A stretch of DNA of 64,000 nucleotides from Metabacillus_B sp050107715. GTDB taxonomy: Bacteria; Bacillota; Bacilli; Bacillales; Bacillaceae. The stretch's first letter is position 1; each line of letters opens with the position of its first letter. The notes below the pieces were generated by a model. It made no database searches and was not told the origin of the DNA. It saw only the letters and a program-made list of their open reading frames with translations. The position numbers were made by a program, and so were the translations under genes. Location of the stretch: positions 1-64,000 of the forward strand of contig NZ_JBNILN010000011.1 of NCBI RefSeq assembly GCF_050107715.1. Direction: 5' to 3'. Below are positions 34,839-43,188 of the stretch, in pieces.

Positions 34839-35456
34839 ATGAAGACAGCTGTTTTTGGAAGTACGGGCAGAGTGGGGCAGGAGCTTGTCCGGATGTTCGC
34901 TCAAAATGGACAGCCTGTTAGAGCCCTGGTAAGAACACCTGAGAAGCATATTTATACAGGGTCTGCAGAAATCATTAAAGGAAATGTCCGAAATCCGGAG
35001 GCGGTTAAAGAGTCGGTTAAAGGATGCAGCAGCATAATCAGCTGTTTAAACACGGATGGGGATGACACTTTATCTGCTGGTTTGTTTACTATTATCGATG
35101 CAGCGTCCCATGCCGGCATAAAAAGGATCATCACCGTCGGGACAGCGGGTATACTGAAGGCCAGATCAAATCCTTCCCTTTACCGCTACCAATCAGACGA
35201 ATCAAAAAGGCGCTCAACGAGAGCGGCGGAAGAGCATGCAAAGGTCTATGAAATGCTGCTGCGAACCGAATTAAATTGGACCATTGCTTGTCCAACCTAT
35301 CTTCCTGACGGGAAATTGACTGGATCGTACCGCTGTGAAGCTGAATTTCTTCCTGAAGGCGGCACCTCCATCTCTGTTCAGGATACAGCCGATTTTGTTT
35401 TTAAAGAATGGCAAAATCCCAGCTTTATCAGGAAACGTGCAGGCTTGGCGTACTAG
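34839..35456 (+). CDS. yheG: YheG-like NAD(P)-binding oxidoreductase
   Basis: 205 residues, atypical short-chain dehydrogenase/NmrA-like fold. Nucleotide loop is AVFGSTGRVGQELVRM at the N-terminus, then RALVRTPEK (dinucleotide phosphate contact), IISCLNTDGDD and IKRIITVGTAG. It lacks a classical YxxxK pair in the usual place, as in NmrA/BVR-B-like members, so it may sense or reduce with NAD(P)H. GGAAGTGATC precedes the ATG. Confidence 0.82.
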   Translation: MKTAVFGSTGRVGQELVRMFAQNGQPVRALVRTPEKHIYTGSAEIIKGNVRNPEAVKESVKGCSSIISCLNTDGDDTLSAGLFTIIDAASHAGIKRIITVGTAGILKARSNPSLYRYQSDESKRRSTRAAEEHAKVYEMLLRTELNWTIACPTYLPDGKLTGSYRCEAEFLPEGGTSISVQDTADFVFKEWQNPSFIRKRAGLAY

Positions 35457-35557
35457 TTTTAGTAAGTGCTCTTACGTTTCAGGCAGGTGGCCGGCTTAGC
35501 CTGAAACAGACTGTCTTGAATGCAAAGTCATGCTTCAGTTGTTATTGACACCATACA

Positions 35558-35600
35558 TAAAAACCCGGGAATGCTTTTGCAGCTTTCCCGGGTTTTCTCT
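35558..35600. terminator. Bidirectional terminator between yheG and yheH
   Basis: AAACCCGGGAA and TTCCCGGGTTT pair around a 13-base loop with A- and T-runs on the outer sides. It serves the converging yheG and yheH genes. Confidence 0.85.
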
Positions 35601-35610
35601 TGTCTTTTTC

Positions 35611-37641
35611 CTATCCTGCCAGGCTGCTGCCCGTGGTTTGCTTCCCATGCTGCAGCTTATACATTTGAAAATATTTCCCTTCAAGCTTCATCAAGTCATC
35701 ATGACTTCCCTTTTCCACGACCTCTCCGCGCTCCAATACAAGAATTTGGTCGGCATTCTTGATTGTAGACAAGCGATGAGCGATGATAAAGGTCGTTCGT
35801 CCTTTTTTCAGCACTTCCAATGCTTCCTGAATGACCGTTTCCGTTTCTGTGTCAATGCTTGCAGTCGCTTCATCCAAAATGAGAATGGCCGGATTATAGG
35901 CAAGTGCACGGGCAAAAGAAATGAGCTGGCGCTGCCCCGATGAAAGAGTGCTGCCCTTCTCAATCACCGGCTCATCAAAGCCGTTCGGCAAGTTGTTCAA
36001 AAGATTCTCAGCTCCTACATCCTTTAAAGCCTTCTCAATTTGCTCTCTTGAAATATCTTCATTCTCCAGACTTACATTCGAAGCAATGGAACCGGAAAAT
36101 AAAAATGGATCCTGGAGAACAATTCCCATATAATTCCTGACTTCCTGACGTGACAGATCCTTAATGTCGACTCCATCAATCGTAATTTTTCCGGTTCTTG
36201 CATCATAAAAGCGGAAAAGCAGATTCATGATCGAGCTTTTCCCCGATCCGGTATGGCCCACAAGTGCAACCGTTTCACCCTGCTTTGCTTCAAAATCAAT
36301 ATTTTTCAGCACATCATGGTCCTCCGTATAACCAAAGGAAACCTGATCGAACACAACATTGCCTTTATAGCGCCAGTTGTTTGCCTCCTCTACGTCAATC
36401 CCTTTTTCGTCAAGCAAACTAAACACCCTGTTTGAGGCGACACGCGCCTGTTCAAGCTGGGCAAACTGGTTCACAATCCCTGAAATAGGCTGGAAAAGCC
36501 GGTTTAAATAATCAACAAACGCGTACAGGACACCAAGAGAAACCATTGAGCCCGGAGTAATAGAGGCACCGCCGAAATACCAGATAAGGGCCACAAATGC
36601 CAGATTACGGATAAATCCGACCATGTTATGGGATAACAGAGAATTGATGCTGAGCAGCTTGTTCTGATAATGAAAATGCGCTTCATTCAGCTGTTCAAAT
36701 TCTTTCGTCGTCTCCTTTTGGCGGCGGAATGCCTGGATGATCGTCATACCTTGAATCGATTCATTGATCATGGCATTAAGATCGCTGACTAGCGTCCGGA
36801 TTTTTTCGTTATAAGCTGAAGAAAATTTACGGTAGGTAATCGTCCAAAGAACAAGAATCGGCAGAATAACAAGACAGATCAGGGCCAGCTTCATCTCGAG
36901 CAGGAAAAGTGCAATGAAGATTCCCGTAATATAAATAGCGCTTGTAAAGAAGGTGGCAAGCACCGCTACATAAAGCTCTTTGATGGCTTCTGTATCGTTT
37001 GTTACCCTCGCCACTACTTTTCCGGCCGGCAGATTATCAAAATAGTTTATCGGGAGACGCTGAATGTGCCCGAAGATGTCCAGTCTCATTTTTTGAATGA
37101 TCCGGTTTGAAGTAACCTGCAAGAAGAACCTCTGTCCGTAATTAAAGAACGAAGCTAATACGAGCAGTCCTAGATAAAGAGCCATTAAAGTTATGATCCC
37201 GTTTACCTCGGGTTTGTAAAATTCAAGCAATTCATCCTTGCTAAGCTTCTCCGCAGGGTATGAGGCTTCTCCCTCACGGCTGGTTATATAAAATTTCCCA
37301 TCCTTCGCTTTTCTTTCTCCATCCCCTTCCACAGGCTCAGGGATGAAATAATAATTAAGCTCGGTCTGCAGAATCCGAACCTCGCTTCCCTTTTCTTCCC
37401 CTTTATTAAACCGGTCTTCCCGCTTATACAAACGGCCTTTGTACGAAACCGAATCTTTCCCCGCCGTTTCTGTTTCATACCAGGGTTTTTCAATTCCAAT
37501 AATGTGGTCATCAATCATCTTCTTTGCAATAATCGGACCTGTAAGCTCCGCACCGACAGCAACCGTCAGCATCAGCAGAGCGGCAATCAATGTTTTTTTA
37601 TAAATGAGCGCGTATTGAACTAGACGTTTTCCGGTATTCAT
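35611..37641 (-). CDS. yheH: YheH (BmrD-like) ABC exporter subunit
   Basis: 676-residue half-transporter: membrane domain residues 1-400, nucleotide-binding domain 430-660. It has Walker A VGHTGSGKSSIMNLL, signature LSSGQRQLISFARAL, and Walker B ILILDEATASIDTETE with the catalytic Glu. Between the first two helices it carries an extra ~90-residue external segment (charged, GRLYKREDRFNKGEEKG...), as in BmrD of the B. subtilis multidrug exporter BmrCD. Start overlaps the stop of yheI (ATGA). It forms a heterodimer with YheI and exports drugs or peptides. Confidence 0.92.
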   Translation of the reverse strand: MNTGKRLVQYALIYKKTLIAALLMLTVAVGAELTGPIIAKKMIDDHIIGIEKPWYETETAGKDSVSYKGRLYKREDRFNKGEEKGSEVRILQTELNYYFIPEPVEGDGERKAKDGKFYITSREGEASYPAEKLSKDELLEFYKPEVNGIITLMALYLGLLVLASFFNYGQRFFLQVTSNRIIQKMRLDIFGHIQRLPINYFDNLPAGKVVARVTNDTEAIKELYVAVLATFFTSAIYITGIFIALFLLEMKLALICLVILPILVLWTITYRKFSSAYNEKIRTLVSDLNAMINESIQGMTIIQAFRRQKETTKEFEQLNEAHFHYQNKLLSINSLLSHNMVGFIRNLAFVALIWYFGGASITPGSMVSLGVLYAFVDYLNRLFQPISGIVNQFAQLEQARVASNRVFSLLDEKGIDVEEANNWRYKGNVVFDQVSFGYTEDHDVLKNIDFEAKQGETVALVGHTGSGKSSIMNLLFRFYDARTGKITIDGVDIKDLSRQEVRNYMGIVLQDPFLFSGSIASNVSLENEDISREQIEKALKDVGAENLLNNLPNGFDEPVIEKGSTLSSGQRQLISFARALAYNPAILILDEATASIDTETETVIQEALEVLKKGRTTFIIAHRLSTIKNADQILVLERGEVVEKGSHDDLMKLEGKYFQMYKLQHGKQTTGSSLAG

Positions 37642-39395
37642 GCGCCCACCCCGCCTTCATTTTGCGCCTCTATCTGCTGGCGCTCATATTGTGTTTTGTA
37701 CCAGCCGTCATTTTTCATCAGCTGCTCATGTGTCCCCTCTTCAATCACACTTCCCGAATTCATAACCAGAATCCGGTCTGCATGCTCAACTGCTGATAGG
37801 CGGTGAGTCGTTATAAAGGTCGTTTTCCCTGCCCGCTCCCGGCGGAGATTTTCAATAATGGCGGATTCTGTTTTTGCATCAACAGCAGAAAGAGAGTCAT
37901 CCAAAATCAATATTTCCGGGTCGGCAATGAGCGCCCGTGCAATGGAAATCCTTTGCTTCTGGCCTCCTGACAAGGCAACGCCCTTCTCTCCCACAAGGGT
38001 GTTCAGCCCTTCAGGGAGCATGCTGATGTCTTTTCGGAAAAAGGCGGATTCAATCGCTTTTTCAACATCTTCCTCCGTCCCATCAGGTTTTCCAAAGAGA
38101 ATATTTTCACGGACACTTCTTGAAAAAAGAACATGGTCCTGAGGAACATAGCCAATCCATTTTTGCAGAGTTTCCATCGGAATCCGCTGAATGGGGACCC
38201 CTCCAATAAGAATTTCCCCGTTACCAAGCGGATATTGTCTCAGCAGCTGGCGGATAATGGTTGTTTTTCCGCTGCCTGTCTTTCCGACAATCCCAACTGT
38301 TTCTCCCTTTTCCGCTTTAAAGGACAGCATTTTAAGGTTTTCTGATGCCGAAGATGGATATTGAAATGTAACATTCCGGAATTCAATCGTCTCCGGATTT
38401 TCAATTTGAATGGGATGCTGATGATTTTTAACATCCGCTTCATAGGCAAGCGTTTCATTTACACGATCCAATGAAGCATTCCCGCGCTGCATGATGTTAA
38501 TGAGTTCGCCAATGGCAAACATCGGCCAGATCATCATACCAAGGTATACATTAAATGAGACAAGTTCTCCGAGTGTCAGCTCCTGGTTAAAAACAAGATA
38601 GGCCCCATACCCAAGGCCAATCATATAACTCATCCCGACAAGCAGTTTAATGGTTGGATCAAAAAGAGCATCAATCTTCGCTACCTCCACATTTTTACGG
38701 TAAACATCATCGGTCATGCTGCTAAACCGCTGCACATCCTGCTTTTCCTGGACAAAGGCTCTTAAAACTCTGACACCCTGAACGGATTCAAGAACTTTAT
38801 CATTCAAGTCTCCAAACGAATCCTGCGCATTCATGAACCGTTCATGAATTTTCTTGCCGTACAAATTCATAGCAACAGCCATTAAGGGAAGGGGCAGAAC
38901 GGCTGCGATCGTCAGCTTCCAGCTGATCAGCACCGCCATGGAGAAGAGAATGGTCAGCATAAATAAGCTCGAATCAACCAGAGTAAGAATTCCGAAGCCG
39001 GTTGTCATCGAAACTGCTTTTAAATCGTTTGTCGCTCTTGCCATCAGGTCACCTGTCCGGTTTTTCTCATAAAATCGAGGAGTCATTCTGATGAGATGCC
39101 CCATAAATCTTGATCGGAGGAGCTTTTCGATAAGCTGAGCCCCTCCAAACAAGTTGTACATCCAAAAATACGTCATCGTATACGTCACAATGCCAAGCCC
39201 TAGAAACAAACCGATGTAGACCATTAATGATTGAGCCGAGAACGTTCCTGCTTTAATTTCATCAATAACTGTCCCAAGAAGCTTCGGCGGAATGACCTCC
39301 ATAACGTTTACGATTTGAAGCAGAATGATCGCGATCGTGTAGCGAAGCCAGTATTTCTTAAAAAACCACTTTAATTTTCCTAAAACTGAAAACAT
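37638..39395 (-). CDS. yheI: YheI (BmrC-like) ABC exporter subunit
   Basis: 585 residues: six-helix membrane domain, then nucleotide-binding domain. It has Walker A VGKTGSGKTTIIRQL, signature LSGGQKQRISIARAL, and Walker B ILILDDSLSAVDAKTE, where Asp replaces the catalytic Glu. This is the degenerate-site subunit expected of a BmrC-like partner, complementing the intact YheH. Expression is probably controlled by the leader at 39430-39854 (two short peptides and stacked terminators). AAAGGGAGATG precedes the ATG. Confidence 0.92.
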   Translation of the reverse strand: MFSVLGKLKWFFKKYWLRYTIAIILLQIVNVMEVIPPKLLGTVIDEIKAGTFSAQSLMVYIGLFLGLGIVTYTMTYFWMYNLFGGAQLIEKLLRSRFMGHLIRMTPRFYEKNRTGDLMARATNDLKAVSMTTGFGILTLVDSSLFMLTILFSMAVLISWKLTIAAVLPLPLMAVAMNLYGKKIHERFMNAQDSFGDLNDKVLESVQGVRVLRAFVQEKQDVQRFSSMTDDVYRKNVEVAKIDALFDPTIKLLVGMSYMIGLGYGAYLVFNQELTLGELVSFNVYLGMMIWPMFAIGELINIMQRGNASLDRVNETLAYEADVKNHQHPIQIENPETIEFRNVTFQYPSSASENLKMLSFKAEKGETVGIVGKTGSGKTTIIRQLLRQYPLGNGEILIGGVPIQRIPMETLQKWIGYVPQDHVLFSRSVRENILFGKPDGTEEDVEKAIESAFFRKDISMLPEGLNTLVGEKGVALSGGQKQRISIARALIADPEILILDDSLSAVDAKTESAIIENLRRERAGKTTFITTHRLSAVEHADRILVMNSGSVIEEGTHEQLMKNDGWYKTQYERQQIEAQNEGGVGA

Positions 39396-39429
39396 GCTTT
39401 GTTCATCTCCCTTTCGTTCTGCTCATAAA

Positions 39430-39489
39430 CTAGCCGCTATCTGGATCTCCTTCATTCAGAAGCAGTCTGGCAATTCTTTTTCTGGTCAT
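39430..39489 (-). CDS. Short leader peptide 2 before yheI
   Basis: A 19-codon frame, MTRKRIARLLLNEGDPDSG, with a very strong site (AAGAGGAGGAAATACG) and a stop 34 bases before the yheI start. Arg-rich and hydrophobic start. It sits after the two leader terminators, so it is only made when these are read through. It could couple ribosome state to yheI translation. Confidence 0.6.
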   Translation of the reverse strand: MTRKRIARLLLNEGDPDSG

Positions 39490-39603
39490 CGTATTTCCTC
39501 CTCTTAATGGAATCGGTTATTTATATGGCAGTGTTAGACTGGCTGCAGAATTCACAGCGGCTCTAATCAGACCATCTTTTAAAGGCCGCAATGACCTTAA
39601 AAA

Positions 39604-39636
39604 GCAAAAAAAGGCATACCGCAGCGATATGCCTTT
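39604..39636 (-). terminator. Leader terminator 2 (promoter-distal) of yheIH
   Basis: Minus-strand AAAGGCATA and TATGCCTTT pair around nine bases, followed by eight T. Its first arm can also pair with the second arm of terminator 1 (ATGCCTTT with AAAGGCAT), which would open both. Confidence 0.8.
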
Positions 39637-39643
39637 CACCAGC

Positions 39644-39685
39644 AAAAAAGGCATGGTACTGCGCTGTTGACGCAGACCATGCCTT
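39644..39685 (-). terminator. Leader terminator 1 (promoter-proximal) of yheIH
   Basis: Minus-strand AAGGCATGGTCTGCG pairs with CGCAGTACCATGCCTT around seven bases and is followed by six T. A further hairpin, CAGCAAT/ATTGCTG, lies just upstream at 39695-39713. Confidence 0.85.
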
Positions 39686-39721
39686 AACTAAAAGCAGCAA
39701 TGATTTATTGCTGTTTATACG

Positions 39722-39784
39722 TTATAGGAAGGCCGCGTCTGATAGACGTACAGAAACAGGCGTAACTCTGCAATCTCTTTTCAT
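39722..39784 (-). CDS. Short leader peptide 1, probable attenuator peptide
   Basis: A 20-codon frame starting MKRDCRVTPVSVRL with GGAAGGAGGGACG seven bases upstream and a promoter about 65 bases ahead. It ends nine bases before the first leader hairpin. This is the classical layout of ribosome-mediated attenuation: a stalled ribosome here would cover bases next to the hairpins and change which arms pair. In B. subtilis the bmrCD genes are likewise preceded by a translated leader (BmrB); this one is much shorter. Confidence 0.65.
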   Translation of the reverse strand: MKRDCRVTPVSVRLSDAAFL

Positions 39785-39824
39785 GACGCGTCCCTCCTTC
39801 CAATTATTGTTTATCGTCCTTGTA

Positions 39825-39854
39825 AAGATATCATTTGTGACAGCTTTTTGTCAA
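39825..39854 (-). promoter_or_regulatory. SigA-type promoter of the yheIH leader
   Basis: Minus-strand TTGACA, 18 bases, TATCTT. The start point would lie near 39818, about 35 bases before leader peptide 1. Confidence 0.55.
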
Positions 39855-40101
39855 TTCAATATTCAAAAATTTCAAAAAGAAAGGCCGTTCGGGCTATAGC
39901 TGCTGGAGTGACGACTATACCTGCAGCTGCATCGCTGACCTTTACAGGCTATCCTTAAATGAATGCGGCTGCGTCTCAAGGCTAACGCCACAAAGGTCTA
40001 AATACCCATTTTTCCGATTGACAGTTTCAGATTTCTTGAAAAGAGGTAAATGAAATATAACAAACAAACTTAAATCAGCTTCTTAACAGGAGGTTATTAA
40101 A
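39855..40101. other. Divergent intergenic region yheIH leader / HPr-like gene
   Basis: Contains TTGACA at 40019-40024 and a GTTTCA-15-GGTAAA stretch that could serve the HPr-like gene. Neither is compelling. No gene is seen. Confidence 0.4.
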
Positions 40102-40383
40102 ATGGAAAAATCTACATATATTTTAGGGTCCAAACTAAAAATGGAGCAGGCAATTGAATTGAATCAGCTAGCTAAAACGCTTAATACCGACATATATATC
40201 AATGCGAGCGAAAGGTCTAAAGTCGATGTTTCCAAACTCCCATCTCTTGTCGCATTTCTGCTGACCGTCTCATCTGATAAAGAGCTTCAAATCATTTGTG
40301 ACAAAGATAAATATGATCAGGTAAGCAATAAGCTTTCAGCTATATTCACAGGTTCAGGTTCACTTGCGGCCCAGCTTCATTAA
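40102..40383 (+). CDS. HPr-like domain protein lacking the phosphorylatable His
   Basis: 93 residues that align by eye over most of their length with HPr: IELNQLAKTLNTDIYINAS, then VDVSKLPSLVAFLLTV, then KELQIICDKD. In HPr these correspond to helix 1, the Ser-46 helix and strand 4. At the HPr active site (IHARPA) it reads KLKMEQA, so there is no His-15. It cannot accept phosphate from enzyme I. The serine in KLPSLVAF may still be near the regulatory Ser position. ACAGGAGG precedes the ATG. A regulatory Crh-like role is inference. Confidence 0.55.
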   Translation: MEKSTYILGSKLKMEQAIELNQLAKTLNTDIYINASERSKVDVSKLPSLVAFLLTVSSDKELQIICDKDKYDQVSNKLSAIFTGSGSLAAQLH

Positions 40384-40443
40384 AAGGGCATAATCATCTC
40401 AGCAAAGCAAATACTAATAAAAAATGTCAAAGGAGAATGCATA

Positions 40444-40512
40444 ATGCTTCGTACTATTCTAATGGTTATTGGCGCAATCGTTGTTATTGCCTGGATCGTA
40501 AATATGCTTTAA
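40444..40512 (+). CDS. 22-residue single-pass membrane microprotein
   Basis: ATG after AAAGGAG, then RTILMVIGAIVVIAWIVNML and stop. It is essentially one transmembrane helix, resembling the start of small Lmo0937-type membrane proteins. It is co-directional with the HPr-like gene 60 bases upstream and followed by a good terminator, which argues for real expression. Confidence 0.55.
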   Translation: MLRTILMVIGAIVVIAWIVNML

Positions 40513-40518
40513 AGAGGA

Positions 40519-40542
40519 GAACCTGCCATGCAGGTTTTTTTC
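40519..40542 (+). terminator. Terminator after the HPr-like gene and microprotein
   Basis: ACCTGC and GCAGGT pair around three bases, followed by seven T. Confidence 0.75.
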
Positions 40543-40547
40543 TATGT

Positions 40548-40730
40548 TGGCTTTGTTAAAGCATGGTGTTGATTCTTCACACCTGTTGATATTGGAGCGG
40601 AAGGCGTGAGACTCATGCGGGCGCAGCGGGACAGGTGAGACCCCGCAGTCGCGAAGCAAGGAGGAGGCTCACCGCCCGCCCAAGGATAAGCGAGCGCCTG
40701 CAGCGGAAATCAGCAGCCAAGTTTAACAGA
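40548..40730. repeat. Full copy of a dispersed palindromic intergenic repeat
   Basis: Outer arms TGTTAAA...GTGTTGATT and AATCAGCAGCCAAGTTTAACA are inverted relative to each other. The core contains CAGCGGGACAGGTGAGACC and GGAGGAGGCTCACCGCCCGCC. About 180 bases, GC-rich inside, no frame. It closely resembles the copies at 8410-8515 and 45478-45625. Confidence 0.7.
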
Positions 40731-40734
40731 ACTT

Positions 40735-40918
40735 CTATGTTAAAGCATGCTGTTGATTTTTAATACATGCTGGTCGGAGCGGATGGCGTTTAGACTCTAA
40801 GCTAAAAGCAGCGGGAAAGGTCAGTCCACCCTGCGCAATGCGGCACGGGGAGGCTTGTCGCCGTCTATTTACGCATAAGCGAAAGACTGCAGGCTGCAAT
40901 CACAGTCAAATTTAAAAG
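40735..40918. repeat. Second, diverged copy of the palindromic intergenic repeat
   Basis: Starts with the same TGTTAAAGCATG.TGTTGATTTT arm as the preceding copy and keeps GGAGCGGA, CAGCGGGA and GGGGAGGCTTG. The outer right arm is CAAATTTAAAA. It lies directly after the first copy, giving a tandem pair. Confidence 0.6.
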
Positions 40919-40932
40919 AGCCTGGATTTTAC

Positions 40933-40960
40933 AAAACCCTGCCGGCAAAAGCTGGCAGGG
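40933..40960 (-). terminator. Terminator of the penicillin-binding protein gene
   Basis: Minus-strand CCCTGCCAGC and GCCGGCAGGG around four T, followed by TTTTGT. Just beyond the stop at 40968. Confidence 0.75.
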
Positions 40961-40967
40961 CTGATTT

Positions 40968-43010
40968 CTATCCATTTTTAAATTGATCCGTGATCTTCTT
41001 CTTTTCCTCTTTAATTTTTTCTCTTATTCGGTCTTCAGCATTATTTTTGTTCTCACTGCCTGCTTCTTTTTTATTTTCCTTGTCTTTTTTATTTTCCTTG
41101 TCTTTTTTATCCTTGCTTTTTTCATTGCCTGCTTTATTCTCTTTAGCTTCAGGCTTAGGTTCCTTGTACTCTGGCAGGTTAAAGCTTTGCTTTTCCTCAT
41201 TTTTCAAAGCCCGCTCCATGATTTCTTTATATAGAGGAGCAGCTGTTTTACTGCTTGTCGTATGCAGGATATTTTCTGAATCTGTTTTGTCATAGCCGAT
41301 CCAAAGCGCGCCTGCCAGGTTCGGCGTATAACCGGCGAACCATTGATCCTTCGTTCCGTCACCGCCATGCGGATCCTGGGTTGAACCCGTCTTTCCTGCC
41401 ATTTCCAAGCCATCGATTTTTGCATTTTCCCCGGTTCCTTCTTTTACGGTGCCAAGCATAAGCTGTGTAATTTTGTCTGCCGTTTCAGGGCTTGTTGCTC
41501 TTGATTTTTCGCCCTTCCATTCCCCAACGGTATTTCCGTTTTCATCCACAATCTTTGTAATTGAATGGGATTCATTCCGGACACCTTTATTCGGAAAGGC
41601 TGAGAAGGCTTCAGCCATTTGCAGTGGCGAAACGCCTTCATGAAGCCCTCCGAGTGCAAGACCAAACTGACGGTCCTCAGCTGTAACCGGAATGCCAAAC
41701 CGCTTAGACGCATCAAGTCCTGAACTGATGCCCGCCTTGCTGAGCGCATAGACAGCTGGTACATTATAGGATTGTGTAAAGGCCTCGTACACCGAAACGG
41801 CTCCTCTGTACTGTCCATCAATATTTTCAGGTGAATAATCTCCAAAATCCATTTCTTTATCGGCAAGCTTTGAATGAAGGGAGTACCCTTTTTCCAGGAG
41901 GGGAGTATAGGCCGCGATTGGCTTCATAATGGAACCTGGCTGCCGCTTTAACTGCGTTGCGCGGTTAAACTGGCGGAAGGAATGCTCTCCTCTCCCTCCG
42001 ATCAGCGCCTGAATTCCCCCGGTTTTCGGATCAATAAGCACGGATCCTGCCTGCACAGGCTGATCTGTGCTGCTTTCTGGAAAAAGGCTGTCATCCTTGA
42101 ATATTTCTTCAAGTCCCGTTTGCATATCCTGATTCATTTCAGTGTGAATGTTATAACCGCCGGCAAGAAGCTTTTCCTGGGAAATTCCGTAGCGCTTGCT
42201 GGCTTCTGATATGATTTGATCTACATAAGAAGGATATTTCCCCTTATATGGATCTGTTGATTTTTCTCTTAATACCAGTTCTTCACCGCGGGCCTGGTCA
42301 GCTTCATCTTTCGTCAAGAAGTTCTGGCTTTCCATCAAATCGAGGACCACGTTGCGTCTCTCAATCGCCTTGTCATAATTTTTAACCGGCGAATAATTTG
42401 ATGGGGCCTTAATCAGTCCGACTAAAATGGCGGACTCACTGTCAGACAGGTCTTTGGGAGCTTTTCCGAAGTATGTCTGAGCAGCATTTTTCAGCCCCCA
42501 GGCTCCTTCCCCAAAATAAACCTGATTGGCATATAGCTCAAGAATATTCTCCTTTGAATACTCCTGCTCAATTTTTTTCGCTAAAAAATATTCATCAAAC
42601 TTGCGGGTAAAGGTTTGATCCTGTGATAAAAATGCATTCTTGGCCAGCTGCTGGGTAATGGTACTTCCTCCTTCCACTACTCCTCCGGCTGTAACGTTCT
42701 TGTAGGCCGCTCTTACAATACCCAGATAGTCGATTCCCTTATGTTTATAATAATCGCGATCTTCAGTAGCAACGAGCGCTTCCTCGAAATTTTTAGGCAT
42801 TTCTTCGTAATCCATCCATTCAACCTTGGAGGACGACAGCTTGCTCGCAAGCTTTCCATCCTGATCATAAATGGCTGTCGGCTGCGTAACCGACTTCTCA
42901 AGCTTGCTTACATCTGCAGAAGCAATCAGCATCTGATGGGCTATTAATCCTGCAAGGACAACAGCCAGTGCAGCAGCGATTGATAGTTTAGTGATAAATT
43001 TTTTCTTCAT
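40968..43010 (-). CDS. Class A penicillin-binding protein (transglycosylase-transpeptidase)
   Basis: 680 residues. An N-terminal membrane anchor (IAAALAVVLAGLIAHQMLI) leads into a glycosyltransferase 51 domain with catalytic Glu in ATEDRDYYKHKG near residue 85 and GGSTITQQLAKN near residue 120. The transpeptidase domain carries SxxK in QPGSIMKPI near residue 350, SYN in QSYNVPAVY near residue 410, and KTG in MAGKTGSTQ near residue 535. The tail of about 60 residues is a Lys/Glu/Asn-rich repeat. ATG at 43010 after GGGG; the longer upstream frame is not supported. It builds and cross-links peptidoglycan. Confidence 0.93.
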   Translation of the reverse strand: MKKKFITKLSIAAALAVVLAGLIAHQMLIASADVSKLEKSVTQPTAIYDQDGKLASKLSSSKVEWMDYEEMPKNFEEALVATEDRDYYKHKGIDYLGIVRAAYKNVTAGGVVEGGSTITQQLAKNAFLSQDQTFTRKFDEYFLAKKIEQEYSKENILELYANQVYFGEGAWGLKNAAQTYFGKAPKDLSDSESAILVGLIKAPSNYSPVKNYDKAIERRNVVLDLMESQNFLTKDEADQARGEELVLREKSTDPYKGKYPSYVDQIISEASKRYGISQEKLLAGGYNIHTEMNQDMQTGLEEIFKDDSLFPESSTDQPVQAGSVLIDPKTGGIQALIGGRGEHSFRQFNRATQLKRQPGSIMKPIAAYTPLLEKGYSLHSKLADKEMDFGDYSPENIDGQYRGAVSVYEAFTQSYNVPAVYALSKAGISSGLDASKRFGIPVTAEDRQFGLALGGLHEGVSPLQMAEAFSAFPNKGVRNESHSITKIVDENGNTVGEWKGEKSRATSPETADKITQLMLGTVKEGTGENAKIDGLEMAGKTGSTQDPHGGDGTKDQWFAGYTPNLAGALWIGYDKTDSENILHTTSSKTAAPLYKEIMERALKNEEKQSFNLPEYKEPKPEAKENKAGNEKSKDKKDKENKKDKENKKEAGSENKNNAEDRIREKIKEEKKKITDQFKNG

Positions 43011-43129
43011 AATATCCCCGCATTCTTTATTGAAATTAGGCGTATGGCTTTTTTGCTTATTACCTTTAAAAAAACACAATGATAAATCATACGAAACGCT
43101 TTGCTCATTCATAGGGGTCACGCAGCAAG

Positions 43130-43154
43130 GATTAATTATTGCCAAATGGGGTAT
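43130..43154 (+). promoter_or_regulatory. nhaX: Candidate SigB-type promoter of nhaX
   Basis: GATTAA, 13 bases, GGGTAT; the general-stress consensus is GTTTAA-N12-15-GGGTAT. The start would fall near 43162, just before the GAGG site. A motif match only. Confidence 0.45.
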
Positions 43155-43188
43155 TGTTTTACAAATACGAACAGAGGATGTGGAGAAG

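Noticed and set aside
34540..34842. 100-codon plus-strand frame
   Set aside because: It starts inside the 39-codon YheF-like gene in a different frame and has no binding site; the shorter gene has a strong one.
40983..41295. Phe/Leu-rich frames opposite the penicillin-binding protein tail
   Set aside because: They are the antisense reading of the AAA/GAA-rich tail codons, without start signals.
42991..43188. N-terminal extension of the NhaX frame (MINFFFIISP...)
   Set aside because: It overlaps the penicillin-binding protein start and its leader region; the Usp domain begins at 43189 and a promoter-like element lies in between.
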